Assembly (NCBI RefSeq): GCF_016401385.1
Contig: NZ_JAEACF010000001.1
Coordinates: forward strand, 1,426,001-1,490,000
DNA length: 64,000 bases
Origin: Fictibacillus halophilus
Lineage (GTDB): Bacteria > Bacillota > Bacilli > Bacillales > Fictibacillaceae
Reading direction: 5' to 3'
Below the pieces are notes generated by a model. It was not told the DNA's origin, ran no database searches, and saw only the letters and a list, made by a program, of their open reading frames with translations. Positions 42,740 to 50,877 of the stretch are shown one piece after another (within the stretch, counting starts at the first letter, position 1; the number at the start of each line of letters is the position of its first letter). The position numbers and the translations under genes are program-made.

Positions 42740-43150
42740 ATGAACGGAAAAAATGAAATACATGTTGTGGTAAAAGGATTAATTATGTACCAAGATCAAT
42801 ATTTGATTGTTAAACGTTCAGATGAAGATGAAATTGGAGCAGGTACTTGGGAATGTCCTGGTGGAAAAATAGAGTTTGAAGAGGAGATCAAGCAGGCATT
42901 AATTCGCGAAATAAATGAAGAAACAGGACTTGTCATTTCAGTGGATCACATTCTTTATGCAACAACCTTCTTTACAGACCCCACTCGAAAAGTCGTTTTA
43001 CTAACCTACTTATGCCATGCTGATACTTACGAAGTTCTGTTATCCGTAGAACATTCAGCCTATATGTGGGTAACAAAAGAAGAATTAAAAATACACCTTC
43101 CACAAAACATCATACAGAATTTATTAAATTCACAAGTGATTACAAAATGA
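42740..43150 (+). CDS. NUDIX hydrolase
   Basis: The 136-residue protein has a complete Nudix box G42-x5-E48-x7-R56-E57-x2-E60-E61-x-G63-L64 (GKIEFEEEIKQALIREINEE core). The fold's early strands read IHVVVKGLIMYQDQYLIVKR. It is of the MutT/8-oxo-dGTP-ase-like size, but the true substrate among nucleoside diphosphate derivatives cannot be told. It is preceded by GGAGAG 6 bases before the ATG and followed by a strong terminator. Confidence 0.9.
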   Translation: MNGKNEIHVVVKGLIMYQDQYLIVKRSDEDEIGAGTWECPGGKIEFEEEIKQALIREINEETGLVISVDHILYATTFFTDPTRKVVLLTYLCHADTYEVLLSVEHSAYMWVTKEELKIHLPQNIIQNLLNSQVITK

Positions 43151-43186
43151 AAAGGAAGACCACAAACGAAACATGGTCTTCCTTTT
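43151..43186. terminator. Shared bidirectional terminator
   Basis: AAAGGAAGACCA and TGGTCTTCCTTT form a 12-bp perfect stem between the converging NUDIX and hydrolase genes. Confidence 0.82.
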
Positions 43187-43187
43187 A

Positions 43188-44099
43188 TTATGATTGCAGA
43201 TATTCAATCACAACTTGTTTAAACTTCTCTGACTCCTCGTAATGAGGAGTGTGGCCACTTTCTTCAAAGATAAAGATTTCTCCGTTAATAGCATCTCGTT
43301 CGAACACCTCGAAATGTTTTTCACACGTACAAGCATCATATTTTCCAACGAGTAATAACATCGGAGTTTTAACAAACTTAATGTCACCTAGCAAAGAATC
43401 AAATATCTTGCTTTCTTCTCTTAATAAGTTGTAGTGGCGCTCTGAACGGTCATAGAATTCGTCCCAATCTTCTTCAGAATAAAATGAATCATAATCAGTT
43501 GGGTTATTATGATTATGTCGATAGATCTCCATACGGTTTTCACCTAACTCATCACTCAACTTCATATATTCTTCTGTTAATTCACGTATGGTATGATCTC
43601 CCTCAGCGAGCAGTAATCCTTTTTCGTATCCTTCATGTTTCCCATACTTCTTAAGTAAATGAGCAGTCTTTCTAATAAGACTTCTGGATGTTAGCTCAAA
43701 ATCAAAGGTAGGTCCTTCAAAAATGACTTTCTCTATAGAATCGGGATGCTGCCGAACATAAGCTAGAGCTAAAAAGCCCCCAAAGGAATGTCCGATCAAT
43801 GACCACTTTTTTATATGTAAGTATTCACGGAGAGCTTCACAGTCATCAATCAAATCTTGAAATCCAAAAGGTTCGTCCTTTTCTATGTTTTCAGAACGGC
43901 ATACTCCCCTTTGGTCAATTAAGATAAGATTGAAGTGCTTCCCTAATCTTTCAGCTTGATGGAAGGAAAAATCATGACAACCTTCCCCAGGACCTCCATG
44001 AAGATAGAGGATGGCCGGTTTATCCTGGCTACCGTACTGTTCTACATATAGCTTTTTTCCTCTGATTTCAAATTCTTGACCGTTAAGTTGCTGTATCAT
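43188..44099 (-). CDS. Alpha/beta hydrolase, proline iminopeptidase-like
   Basis: The 303-residue protein has the alpha/beta-hydrolase core: HGGPGEGCHDF near residues 34-44 (oxyanion hole), nucleophile elbow LIGHSFGGFLAL near 102-113, an Asp in LLVGKYDACT, and His in EESGHTPHYEES. HGGPG plus the elbow is typical of proline iminopeptidases and related peptidases. It lacks a signal peptide. Substrate preference is inferred only. GGAG lies 8 bases before the ATG. Confidence 0.87.
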   Translation of the reverse strand: MIQQLNGQEFEIRGKKLYVEQYGSQDKPAILYLHGGPGEGCHDFSFHQAERLGKHFNLILIDQRGVCRSENIEKDEPFGFQDLIDDCEALREYLHIKKWSLIGHSFGGFLALAYVRQHPDSIEKVIFEGPTFDFELTSRSLIRKTAHLLKKYGKHEGYEKGLLLAEGDHTIRELTEEYMKLSDELGENRMEIYRHNHNNPTDYDSFYSEEDWDEFYDRSERHYNLLREESKIFDSLLGDIKFVKTPMLLLVGKYDACTCEKHFEVFERDAINGEIFIFEESGHTPHYEESEKFKQVVIEYLQS

Positions 44100-44133
44100 T
44101 TGTTCATCTCCAATCGTCTTTTAAAGAAGGGTC

Positions 44134-45060
44134 TTAGTTTTTACTAGTTTGATAGTACAATTGAAGCAATTCTTCAACAGGAATGTTATTAATTTTCATA
44201 CCGCAAATATTGCTTTTTTCAACCTCAACATTTTTGAGGTCACAATTTATTAGTTTTGAACCAGTAAGATCGCACCTATTAAATACAAGAGGTTTCGCCT
44301 TGTCACCAAGATTCGTATCTGTAAATTGCACACCACTTAACGTTACATAAATGAATTCACTATCCGATAAATTTAAATCGGCAAACATCGTTTTTCTATA
44401 GTTAATATTTTGAAACTTAGAATGACTTAAATTGCAATTGCTCATATGTATATGACTCACATTACTATTACTCACTGAACTGCCTTCCATCGTAACTTGG
44501 TAATATTCAGAGTGACTTAGATCAGAGTTTTCAAATTGCTGATAAGATAAATTTTGATTCTTCAACAAACTCTCATGCTGCACCGGCTGCTTAATATGTT
44601 TTACAAAACAAAACTCTTCTTCCCCTTCAAAGGTCACAACATAACCCAACTTTTTATAAAAGTGATGGTTATTAAGCTGTCTGCTCGACGTCTCAAGATC
44701 CCAAGCTCTTACAAATGGAAATTCTTTTTCAATCAAATTGATAACAGTAGATCCAATCCCGTTGCCTTGATGTTCTGGATCAATAAAAATCCGATCAATC
44801 CTGCCGTATGACTTTCCTGAGATTGTGGCTATGATTCCTCCAACAAGTAACCCATCGTACATTACTTTAAAATATTCTAACTCTTTAATCATATATTTGG
44901 TCAGTTCAATGGATGTGTATCCAGGCGGCTGGATATTGTAATCAATGATGTCTCGATTGAAAAGCCACTTTTCCGCTTCGTAATCAAAGGTTTTCTCCAT
45001 AATGGCTGTTAATTGTTCTGCATCGTTAACTGTTGCTTTTATAAGTGTAGTCTGTAACAT
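44134..45060 (-). CDS. GNAT acetyltransferase fused to pentapeptide repeats
   Basis: Residues 1-165 form a GNAT domain with acetyl-CoA loop HQGNGIGSTVINLIE and tail HHFYKKLGYVVTF. From about 168 to 290 the protein is built of five-residue repeats (LSYQQ FENSD LSHSE ..., LTGSK LINCD LKNVE), about 24 units, interrupted once by a short loop near GDKAKPLVF. Pentapeptide repeats form a right-handed beta-helix; in Qnr/MfpA they mimic DNA and bind gyrase or topoisomerase IV. Whether this does so is unknown. AAGGAG lies 7 bases before the ATG. It stands alone. Confidence 0.85.
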   Translation of the reverse strand: MLQTTLIKATVNDAEQLTAIMEKTFDYEAEKWLFNRDIIDYNIQPPGYTSIELTKYMIKELEYFKVMYDGLLVGGIIATISGKSYGRIDRIFIDPEHQGNGIGSTVINLIEKEFPFVRAWDLETSSRQLNNHHFYKKLGYVVTFEGEEEFCFVKHIKQPVQHESLLKNQNLSYQQFENSDLSHSEYYQVTMEGSSVSNSNVSHIHMSNCNLSHSKFQNINYRKTMFADLNLSDSEFIYVTLSGVQFTDTNLGDKAKPLVFNRCDLTGSKLINCDLKNVEVEKSNICGMKINNIPVEELLQLYYQTSKN

Positions 45061-45095
45061 GTAAGCGTTCTCCTTTTTATGTTTATAACAGTATA

Positions 45096-45290
45096 TTATT
45101 CCTTAAAAGACAGTCCTTTTTCTTGCAGTGCAGCAAGGAGCTGTCCCATCGCTTTCGGTCCCATTCCGTGTAATTTCTTAAGGTCTGATTCCCTCCAATC
45201 CGTTAGTTGTTCAATTGTTGTGATGCCCGCAGATGTCAGAGCCCTTTCAGCCGGTTTTGCTAATTTTGATGGTAGATTTGTATTTTGCAT
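45096..45290 (-). CDS. Helix-hairpin-helix protein, RNA polymerase alpha-CTD-like
   Basis: The 64-residue protein has the texture of the alpha C-terminal domain/HhH fold: LAKPAERALTSAGITTIEQL, then DLKKLHGMGPKAMGQLLAAL. HGMGPKAM is the Gly-rich hairpin that contacts nucleic acid backbone. Small stand-alone proteins of this kind are common in Bacillus and presumably bind DNA, function unknown. GAGGTG lies 9 bases before the ATG. It is 30 bases downstream of the DUF3147 gene and may share its transcript. Confidence 0.75.
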   Translation of the reverse strand: MQNTNLPSKLAKPAERALTSAGITTIEQLTDWRESDLKKLHGMGPKAMGQLLAALQEKGLSFKE

Positions 45291-45325
45291 TTTTACACCT
45301 CTTTACAAAATTTAATGTCTTGTCG

Positions 45326-45673
45326 TCAGATTATAGTTTTTATGAACTTAATAGCTACCTCTTGAAGCAAAATACATACAATCCAACCGCTAATACCTAA
45401 ACCTAAACAAGTCATTAGTGACAATGATTGCTTTAAAGAAACATAAACGATGAATAATAGAACGGCAGTCGCTGGAAATCCCGAAAGAACTCCCAGTGCA
45501 AATTTGCTTAAGGTTTTGGTCTGCTCTCCTTGTACATAAAGCCAGATGATGCTTAACAAACTAACGAGTGGGAGAGCAGCGATCAACCCACCGAAGCTAG
45601 GAAACCTCTTAGCAATTTCGGTAACAGCTGCAATAACTCCTGCAGATATTAGAATTTTCATAACTACATACAT
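45326..45673 (-). CDS. DUF3147 family membrane protein
   Basis: This 115-residue protein has four membrane helices, with the family-type FPSFGGLIAALPLVSLLSIIWLY near residues 24-46 and a Gly-rich turn LSGFPATAVLLFIVY. The function is unknown; some members are grouped with drug-efflux-like proteins. Its first ATG overlaps the end of the MarR gene by 10 bases; the next Met (residue 5) lies just before that gene's stop and lacks a ribosome binding site, so the first Met is kept with moderate confidence. Confidence 0.78.
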   Translation of the reverse strand: MYVVMKILISAGVIAAVTEIAKRFPSFGGLIAALPLVSLLSIIWLYVQGEQTKTLSKFALGVLSGFPATAVLLFIVYVSLKQSLSLMTCLGLGISGWIVCILLQEVAIKFIKTII

Positions 45674-46077
45674 GATTTTGCACGCTCACTAAGCAGTTTA
45701 AAAGCTTTCGTGATTAACTCTATTTCAACTTCGTCCATTTGACTGAAGATATGATTCAACTTTTCTTCATCTAGACTCGTATTCTCGTGAAGTACCTTTT
45801 TCCCAATATCCGTTAACCGAAGAATAACTCTTCGTTCGTCCTCCTGATCGCGTTTCTTTTCTATGTAATTCTTATGGATCATCCGCTTCACATGCTCAGA
45901 AGCCGTATTGTGAGAGATATCAAGATAATTCGCTACATCATTTACAACTACCCTATCTTTCTTTTCAATTAATTGTAGTATTCGTACCACTTGATGAGTA
46001 ATTTTCTCTCCGTGTGGATAGTGCAAGTGAAAATAGATATCTGTCCAATATTGATTTAACTTTGACGAATTAAGCAT
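45664..46077 (-). CDS. MarR-family regulator
   Basis: The 137-residue protein has the MarR winged helix: HQVVRILQLIEKKDRVVVND, recognition helix DISHNTASEHVKRMIHKNYI and wing KKRDQEDERRVILRLTDIGK. It probably represses its own operon with the DUF3147 gene. The start was set at the ATG after GAGGTGTTTATC; the GTG three codons earlier sits inside the ribosome binding site. A 15-bp palindrome lies 29 bases upstream. Confidence 0.88.
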   Translation of the reverse strand: MLNSSKLNQYWTDIYFHLHYPHGEKITHQVVRILQLIEKKDRVVVNDVANYLDISHNTASEHVKRMIHKNYIEKKRDQEDERRVILRLTDIGKKVLHENTSLDEEKLNHIFSQMDEVEIELITKAFKLLSERAKSCM

Positions 46078-46105
46078 GATAAACACCTCTTTTTATATCG
46101 TTAAT

Positions 46106-46120
46106 TAAGATTGTATCTTA
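46106..46120. promoter_or_regulatory. Candidate MarR operator
   Basis: TAAGAT-TGT-ATCTTA is a perfect 6-bp inverted repeat with a 3-base centre, close to a TATAAT-like element on the minus strand and just upstream of the MarR gene. Confidence 0.5.
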
Positions 46121-46142
46121 TTATACGACATAAAAGAAAGAC

Positions 46143-46388
46143 TTATATTACTCCTATGAAAGATAAGATTCCAAAAATAAAGATAATAAAGAACAAACCG
46201 ATACCACTAAAAGCAGTAGTTCTCCAAAATCCTTTTGTACTAATTAAAGCTGTAAGAAACGCTAATACAACCCCAATTAGTAGAATGATAAACCCAATTT
46301 CACTTAAATGATTTTCAATAATGAATTGCAAAATAAGTAAAGTGGATAAAAGTATTAATAGTGATACGATGCCCATATGTTTTCTCAT
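46143..46388 (-). CDS. Small membrane protein, 81 aa
   Basis: Three hydrophobic helices cover nearly the whole 81 residues (IVSLLILLSTLLILQFII, IGFIILLIGVVLAFLTALI, GIGLFFIIFIFGILSFIGVI) with a short TKGFWRTTAF loop between the second and third. No family was recognised. GGAAGG lies 9 bases before the ATG. It is separated from the downstream MarR gene by its own 56-base gap and operator, so it may be transcribed alone. Confidence 0.6.
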   Translation of the reverse strand: MRKHMGIVSLLILLSTLLILQFIIENHLSEIGFIILLIGVVLAFLTALISTKGFWRTTAFSGIGLFFIIFIFGILSFIGVI

Positions 46389-46500
46389 TTCAAGTCGCCT
46401 TCCGGATCTTCTCTATTTTTTTTGACATTATTACTAAATATGGATTTCTTTCATTACCCAATTTAATGGACTATAAATCCTAATCTTTTGTTCCTAACAT

Positions 46501-46535
46501 GAAAAAGGGTCACAGCTTTACTCTGCTCCCTTTCT
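46501..46535 (-). terminator. Terminator of the 85-aa membrane protein gene
   Basis: On the minus strand AAAGGGAGCAG pairs with CTGTGACCCTTT (two unpaired bases) and five T follow, 44 bases past the stop. Confidence 0.6.
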
Positions 46536-46578
46536 CACCTATAAAAGTTAGTCGCTTCACTTTCCTTGTTATATGACT

Positions 46579-46836
46579 TTAAGCTTGCTCAATTCTTCTT
46601 AAATACTTTGTGAAATATGCCCCCAACAGTAACAGTACAACCGATGTTCCCCAGCTCCATACCCCAAGGAAATCAAACCAGTATGCTACAAGATTTACTA
46701 TCGCGATCAAGAAAAAACAGATTGATGTTAAGGCTGTTCTTAGACCTGTTATTCCTTGATTTCGCCTTTGACGTGTGACATATGTAATAGAGAAAATCAA
46801 CGTAATGAGGACTAGAATAGATAAAATAGATTCCAT
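46579..46836 (-). CDS. Small membrane protein, 85 aa
   Basis: From MESILSILVLITLIFSITYV the 85-residue protein has three membrane helices and a basic hinge (TRQRRNQGITGLRT) after the first. The final helix is followed by KYLRRIEQA. No family was recognised. The start was chosen because AGGAGG lies 9 bases before this ATG; the longer in-frame version begins inside the promoter region. It is divergent from the ArsR-type regulator. Confidence 0.6.
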   Translation of the reverse strand: MESILSILVLITLIFSITYVTRQRRNQGITGLRTALTSICFFLIAIVNLVAYWFDFLGVWSWGTSVVLLLLGAYFTKYLRRIEQA

Positions 46837-46969
46837 TTTTACATCCCTCCTATTTGTTTTCATACTTAAATATTACGATTCACGATGCTAATATGTTTCA
46901 TTTTTTTCCAATTTCCTAAAGTAGTTTAACAAATTGACATATCGAGAAAAACCGATTAGAGTATAAACC

Positions 46970-47287
46970 ATGAATAATCCTATCGATGTTTTTAAGGCGC
47001 TTTCTAACGACATTCGCCTTGACATTCTGAAATGGCTCAAAGAACCTCAACAACACTTTGATAAACCTACTGCTCATCTATCAAAAACGATTAATGAAAA
47101 AGGCGGTATCTGTGTGGGAGATATACAGGAAAAAGCGAATCTTTCGCAATCCACTGTATCCCAATATTTATCGATGATGCAGAAAGCTGGTTTGCTTGAA
47201 TCAGAGCGTCATGGCAAATGGACGTACTATCGGAGAAATGAAAAGAACATTCAAGAGTTAGCTACCTATCTAAAAGAAGAATTATAG
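46970..47287 (+). CDS. ArsR-family regulator
   Basis: The 105-residue protein is a winged-helix ArsR/SmtB member: NPIDVFKALSNDIRLDILKWL at the start, recognition helix NLSQSTVSQYLSMMQKAGLL and wing ESERHGKWTYYRRNEK. The metal-binding ELCVCDL-type motif of true arsenic sensors is replaced by GICVGDIQ with one Cys, so metal sensing is doubtful. It is followed after 63 bases by two small DMT transporter genes, which it may control. The ribosome binding site is weak. Confidence 0.85.
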   Translation: MNNPIDVFKALSNDIRLDILKWLKEPQQHFDKPTAHLSKTINEKGGICVGDIQEKANLSQSTVSQYLSMMQKAGLLESERHGKWTYYRRNEKNIQELATYLKEEL

Positions 47288-47350
47288 GTTCTTCTTTTTT
47301 ATTTTTTATATCGATAATTTTAAATATGTAAATATGAAGGGGTTTTGTTT

Positions 47351-47779
47351 ATGAAGATTTGGACTTACCTTTTAGCACTACTTGCTGGAGTTTCACTTAG
47401 TGTTGAAGGAGCGATCTACGGAGAACTTGGCAAAACGATTGGAAAGTTAGAAAGCAGCTTTTATAACTTTTTTGTAGGTGCCATTATTTTAGGAATCGTC
47501 GTTCTGTTTTTAGGTAAGGGTTCTCTCGCCTATACCTTTCAAGCGCCAAAGTGGGAACTTTCTGGTGGTGTCCTAGGTACCATCTATCTGACAATTTTAA
47601 TCATAGCTATACCGATTGTTGGCGTAGGTATTGCTATGATTTCTGTCATCATCGGTCAGATGGCTATGAGTATGCTTATTGAGCACAGAGGTTGGCTAGG
47701 AAGTTCAAAAGCGCGCATTAACAAAGAAAAACTTATTGCAGTAACGCTCATGACAATCTCACTGCTGCTCATTTTTTAG
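47351..47779 (+). CDS. DMT-type half transporter (DUF606/YdcZ), first of pair
   Basis: This 142-residue protein has five membrane helices and matches the DUF606/YdcZ group of drug/metabolite transporters: YLLALLAGVSLSVEGAIYGELGKTIGKLESSFYNFFVGAI. The central WELSGGVLGTIYLTILIIAIPIVGVG is typical. Such short proteins work as homo- or hetero-dimers. The start is the ATG 8 bases after AAGGGG; a TTG two codons earlier is possible. The partner gene follows after 18 bases, so a heterodimer is likely. Confidence 0.85.
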   Translation: MKIWTYLLALLAGVSLSVEGAIYGELGKTIGKLESSFYNFFVGAIILGIVVLFLGKGSLAYTFQAPKWELSGGVLGTIYLTILIIAIPIVGVGIAMISVIIGQMAMSMLIEHRGWLGSSKARINKEKLIAVTLMTISLLLIF

Positions 47780-47797
47780 GAAAGAAGGGATTACAAC

Positions 47798-48265
47798 ATG
47801 CACATAATTATTCTTCTAGGATCAGTCATAGGTGGTGTGCTTCTTAGTGCACAATCCTCCATTAACGGCGCATTCAGTAGAAAATCCGGTACGTATGAAG
47901 CTGCGTTTTTAACGTTTTTCTCAGGTGCACTCCTATTAGCCATTCTGATTCTTTTCTTTGGAGAAGGTAACATCTTAAAGGTCTTTGAAGCGCCAAAATG
48001 GCAGCTTGCAGCTGTTTGGTTTGGGGTTGGTTACTTGTTTTTAACAGTGGTTGCTGTGCCGAAAATCGGTGTTATCGCAACTAACATCGCAACCGTCATC
48101 GGTCAGCTTTCTGCGGGTATGGTTATCGATCATTTTGGATTTTTTGGAGGTCTATCCGTTCCATTCACTTGGGAGCGATTACTCGCGATCCTTTTGATGT
48201 TAATCGCGCTTCGTTATATATATATAGGTAATAAAAAACAAAGGGCGGAAACGGAGCGGTCATAA
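47798..48265 (+). CDS. DMT-type half transporter (DUF606/YdcZ), second of pair
   Basis: The 155-residue protein is a paralogue of the preceding one (SVIGGVLLSAQSSINGAFSRKSGTYEAAFLTFFSGALLLAI; APKWQLAAVWFGVGYLFLTVVAVPKIGV). The shared FxAPKW segment and helix order show that the two arose by duplication. They probably pair in opposite orientations in the membrane to form one exporter. GAAGGG lies 8 bases before the ATG. The exported compound is unknown. Confidence 0.85.
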   Translation: MHIIILLGSVIGGVLLSAQSSINGAFSRKSGTYEAAFLTFFSGALLLAILILFFGEGNILKVFEAPKWQLAAVWFGVGYLFLTVVAVPKIGVIATNIATVIGQLSAGMVIDHFGFFGGLSVPFTWERLLAILLMLIALRYIYIGNKKQRAETERS

Positions 48266-48439
48266 GCTACGTAAGCGTTTGTATCACATTTCTATCACAT
48301 AAACCTCACAGAACGTTCACAAAACCTTTGTGTAAAGTGTCTAAAGGTGTTCTATTATTTGAACTGGGAATTCATTTAGTGCTTTAATAGAAGTGGATTT
48401 AAGGTTACACTATATGGATAATATAGAGAGAGAATTATT

Positions 48440-49375
48440 GTGAAGATGGTGTCTTATAGTATGGAGAAAACTGTAAAAGTAGAAAGACAAAAACGGTCAG
48501 CTATTCTGTCACAAACTGTGAAAACGGGAATCATCAAGTCTAACCTCGTTCCTATGTTTGCTGGACTTACGCTGGCATTATATACGTACGATATCGATCC
48601 TGGCACGAAGTTACTTGATGTTGTATTCGCATTAATTGGAACGATTTTAGTAATCGGTGCTGCTGGTACGTTAAATAATGTATATGACCGCGATATTGAT
48701 GCGATCATGGAAAGAACGAAGAGCCGACCTACGGTTACTGGTGAGATTGATACGAAATTTGCTATTACACTCGCTGGTATTATGGCTGTACTTGGTATTA
48801 TCGCTCTTGCCTTCACTACACCGCTTGCGGCACTACTAGGTTTCTTAGGTCTTTTCTTCTATGTCGTTCCTTATACGATGTGGACGAAACGGAGAACGAT
48901 CTATAACACTGAGGTAGGCAGTATTTCAGGAGCGATGCCTCCACTTATCGGTTGGGTAGCCATGACAGGCACGCTTGCACATCCTGCAATTGCCGCACTT
49001 TTCATCATTCAGGTTATCTGGCAGATGCCTCACTTTTATGCCATCGCCATTCGCCGACACGATGAATATAAGGCAGCTCGTATACCGATGCTACCTGTTG
49101 TAAAAGGGGTAAAAAGAACCTATACACAAACAAACATCTATCTTGTGTTATTGAGTTTAACAAGCTTTTTGTTCCTTCCTTTAAGCTTAGGTTTAACGTT
49201 AGTTGCCCTACTTATGAACGTGGGATGGCTCGTATTGAGCATCTATGGGTACAAGAAAAACAAGGATTCTGAGAAATGGGCAAAGCTGCTCTTTATCTAT
49301 TCTCTAATCCATATGACGATTCTGTTTTCAACAGTCATCGTTTACTCGTTAGTTGGTATTTTTATATTAAATTAG
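48440..49375 (+). CDS. ctaB: Protoheme IX farnesyltransferase (heme O synthase)
   Basis: CtaB adds a farnesyl group to heme B to make heme O for heme-copper oxidases. The 311-residue protein has nine membrane helices; the prenyl-diphosphate motif is NNVYDRDIDAIMERT (NxxxDxxxD) near residues 88-102, and the second conserved loop reads YTMWTKRRTIYNTEVGSISG. CtaB usually lies next to ctaA and cytochrome oxidase genes; none is here, so it may be a second copy. The start is uncertain among GTG 48440, ATG 48446 and ATG 48461. A terminator follows. Confidence 0.93.
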   Translation: MKMVSYSMEKTVKVERQKRSAILSQTVKTGIIKSNLVPMFAGLTLALYTYDIDPGTKLLDVVFALIGTILVIGAAGTLNNVYDRDIDAIMERTKSRPTVTGEIDTKFAITLAGIMAVLGIIALAFTTPLAALLGFLGLFFYVVPYTMWTKRRTIYNTEVGSISGAMPPLIGWVAMTGTLAHPAIAALFIIQVIWQMPHFYAIAIRRHDEYKAARIPMLPVVKGVKRTYTQTNIYLVLLSLTSFLFLPLSLGLTLVALLMNVGWLVLSIYGYKKNKDSEKWAKLLFIYSLIHMTILFSTVIVYSLVGIFILN

Positions 49376-49381
49376 AAGATC

Positions 49382-49410
49382 GGTTCGGTGTTAATCCGAA
49401 CCTTTTTCAT
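49382..49410 (+). terminator. Terminator of ctaB
   Basis: GGTTCGG and CCGAACC form a 7-bp stem with a short loop, followed by five T, a few bases after the ctaB stop. Confidence 0.8.
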
Positions 49411-49423
49411 TTGTAGCATAAAC

Positions 49424-49458
49424 AAAAAGCCTGCTCCAAGTCGTGGAGCAGGCTTTTT
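49424..49458. terminator. Terminator of the MFS gene
   Basis: AAAAAGCCTGCTCCA / TGGAGCAGGCTTTTT forms a perfect 15-bp stem with a five-base loop, 10 bases after the MFS stop; it works in both directions. Confidence 0.88.
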
Positions 49459-49468
49459 CTCTACTATT

Positions 49469-50710
49469 TTAATGCGCAGTATCCATTCGGTCTACGTGCG
49501 CTAGATGTTTGTAGTTCCAACCGATGAAAACGATAGATAGGAAAACGAATCCAGCTGCTACATAAAACGGTAGATGTAAATTGAAGATCTCTGCTAGTTT
49601 TGCTGCCATGTAAGGAGAGATCGCCGCTCCTAAAAACCGCAGAAAACTATACGCGGCTGATGCTGTCGATCGTTCAACAGGTGCAGCTTCCATCACAGCT
49701 GTTGTAATCAGCGTATTTGTATTTCCCAAGATCGCTCCAGCAAAAACGATCGCCGAAATGATCACCCATTGAGTTGAAGTGAATAGCCCCATGATTACAA
49801 GATCAGCTACAAATAAGAAAAGCATGATTGCCATAGATTTTACCGTTCCGAACGTTCTTTCTAGCTTCGGTGCCATAAATACGGAAGTGATCGCTAGCAA
49901 CGTCCCCCAACCTAAGAACACATAACCTAGACCCTTCGGATGTAATCCAAGAACAAATGGTGCGTAAGCCATGATCGTAAAAAAACCAATGTTATAGAGT
50001 GCCGCAACGATTCCAAGTACTAAGAGTGAACGATGTTTCATCGCTTTAAACGGAGCCGATAAAGGCGTTTTTTTCTTTTTCACAGCTAACTGAGTAGTCG
50101 GTTTAGGCATTAATACCAAAAGAATTAGGAATGCAAGAATCATGAGCGTAGAAACTCCTAAGAAAGGAGATCTCCACGAAATACTTCCTAATGTACCACC
50201 GAGTAGAGGTCCGATTGAGATTCCTAATCCTACCGCTGCTTCATACAGAATAATAGCCTTAGCTGTTCCGCTGCTCGAAAGGGATACGATTGCAGCTAGA
50301 GCAGTTGCTACAAACAGAGCATTACCTAGTCCCCAACCTGCACGAAGACCAACTAGTGTCCATATGTTATCAGCAAATCCCCCTAGTGCGGATACTGTCG
50401 CAATTATAAAGACCCCTGCCAAAAGTGTTCCTTTATTGCCGAGTCTAGACGAAACGGTACTTGTAATCAACATAGCAAAAGCCATCACTGCATTATAGCT
50501 TGTATAAAGTAACGTCACTTCACTTGGTGATGCTTGAAGATTTTCAGCTATAGAAGGTAAAACTGGATTTACCAATCCCATTCCCATGAAAGCAGTTATG
50601 CAAGCGAAAAAAACAGCCCATACAGAGATCGGCTGATGAAATAAATTTTGTTTATTAAGTGTTGCTCCTGAAACCTTAGCGCCGCCTACACTTTGTGTGC
50701 TTGATGACAT
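49469..50710 (-). CDS. MFS drug-efflux-type transporter
   Basis: The 413-residue protein is a 12-helix major facilitator of the DHA1 drug-efflux type: FMGMGLVNPVLPSIAENLQASPSEVTLLYTSYNAV in the first helices, SSRLGNKGTLLAG as a motif A form, and the motif C-like GLGISIGPLLGGTLGS in helix 5. Substrates are probably lipophilic drugs or metabolites. The start is the ATG 8 bases after AAAGGAG. It is divergent from a MarR regulator with two matching operators between them, so efflux is likely inducible. Confidence 0.9.
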   Translation of the reverse strand: MSSSTQSVGGAKVSGATLNKQNLFHQPISVWAVFFACITAFMGMGLVNPVLPSIAENLQASPSEVTLLYTSYNAVMAFAMLITSTVSSRLGNKGTLLAGVFIIATVSALGGFADNIWTLVGLRAGWGLGNALFVATALAAIVSLSSSGTAKAIILYEAAVGLGISIGPLLGGTLGSISWRSPFLGVSTLMILAFLILLVLMPKPTTQLAVKKKKTPLSAPFKAMKHRSLLVLGIVAALYNIGFFTIMAYAPFVLGLHPKGLGYVFLGWGTLLAITSVFMAPKLERTFGTVKSMAIMLFLFVADLVIMGLFTSTQWVIISAIVFAGAILGNTNTLITTAVMEAAPVERSTASAAYSFLRFLGAAISPYMAAKLAEIFNLHLPFYVAAGFVFLSIVFIGWNYKHLAHVDRMDTAH

Positions 50711-50749
50711 TCTCACATCTCCTTTATATTTTATTATGACTATAAATAA

Positions 50750-50783
50750 TTGTATAATACAACTATGTAATTGTATAGTACAA
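50750..50783. promoter_or_regulatory. Twin MarR operators
   Basis: TTGTATAATACAA (50750-50762) and TTGTATAGTACAA (50771-50783) are palindromes repeated 21 bases apart, within a 21-bp direct repeat AATTGTATA.TACAACTAT. They lie between the divergent MFS and MarR genes, so one dimer pair on one DNA face could control both. Confidence 0.8.
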
Positions 50784-50877
50784 CTATATAACTGTCAAAC
50801 TTATGATTGTGTTGTTGAATCGTGTTCTAATCGGTTATCATGTTGATAGAGTTTTGTATGCAAAGGTGGCAATTACG

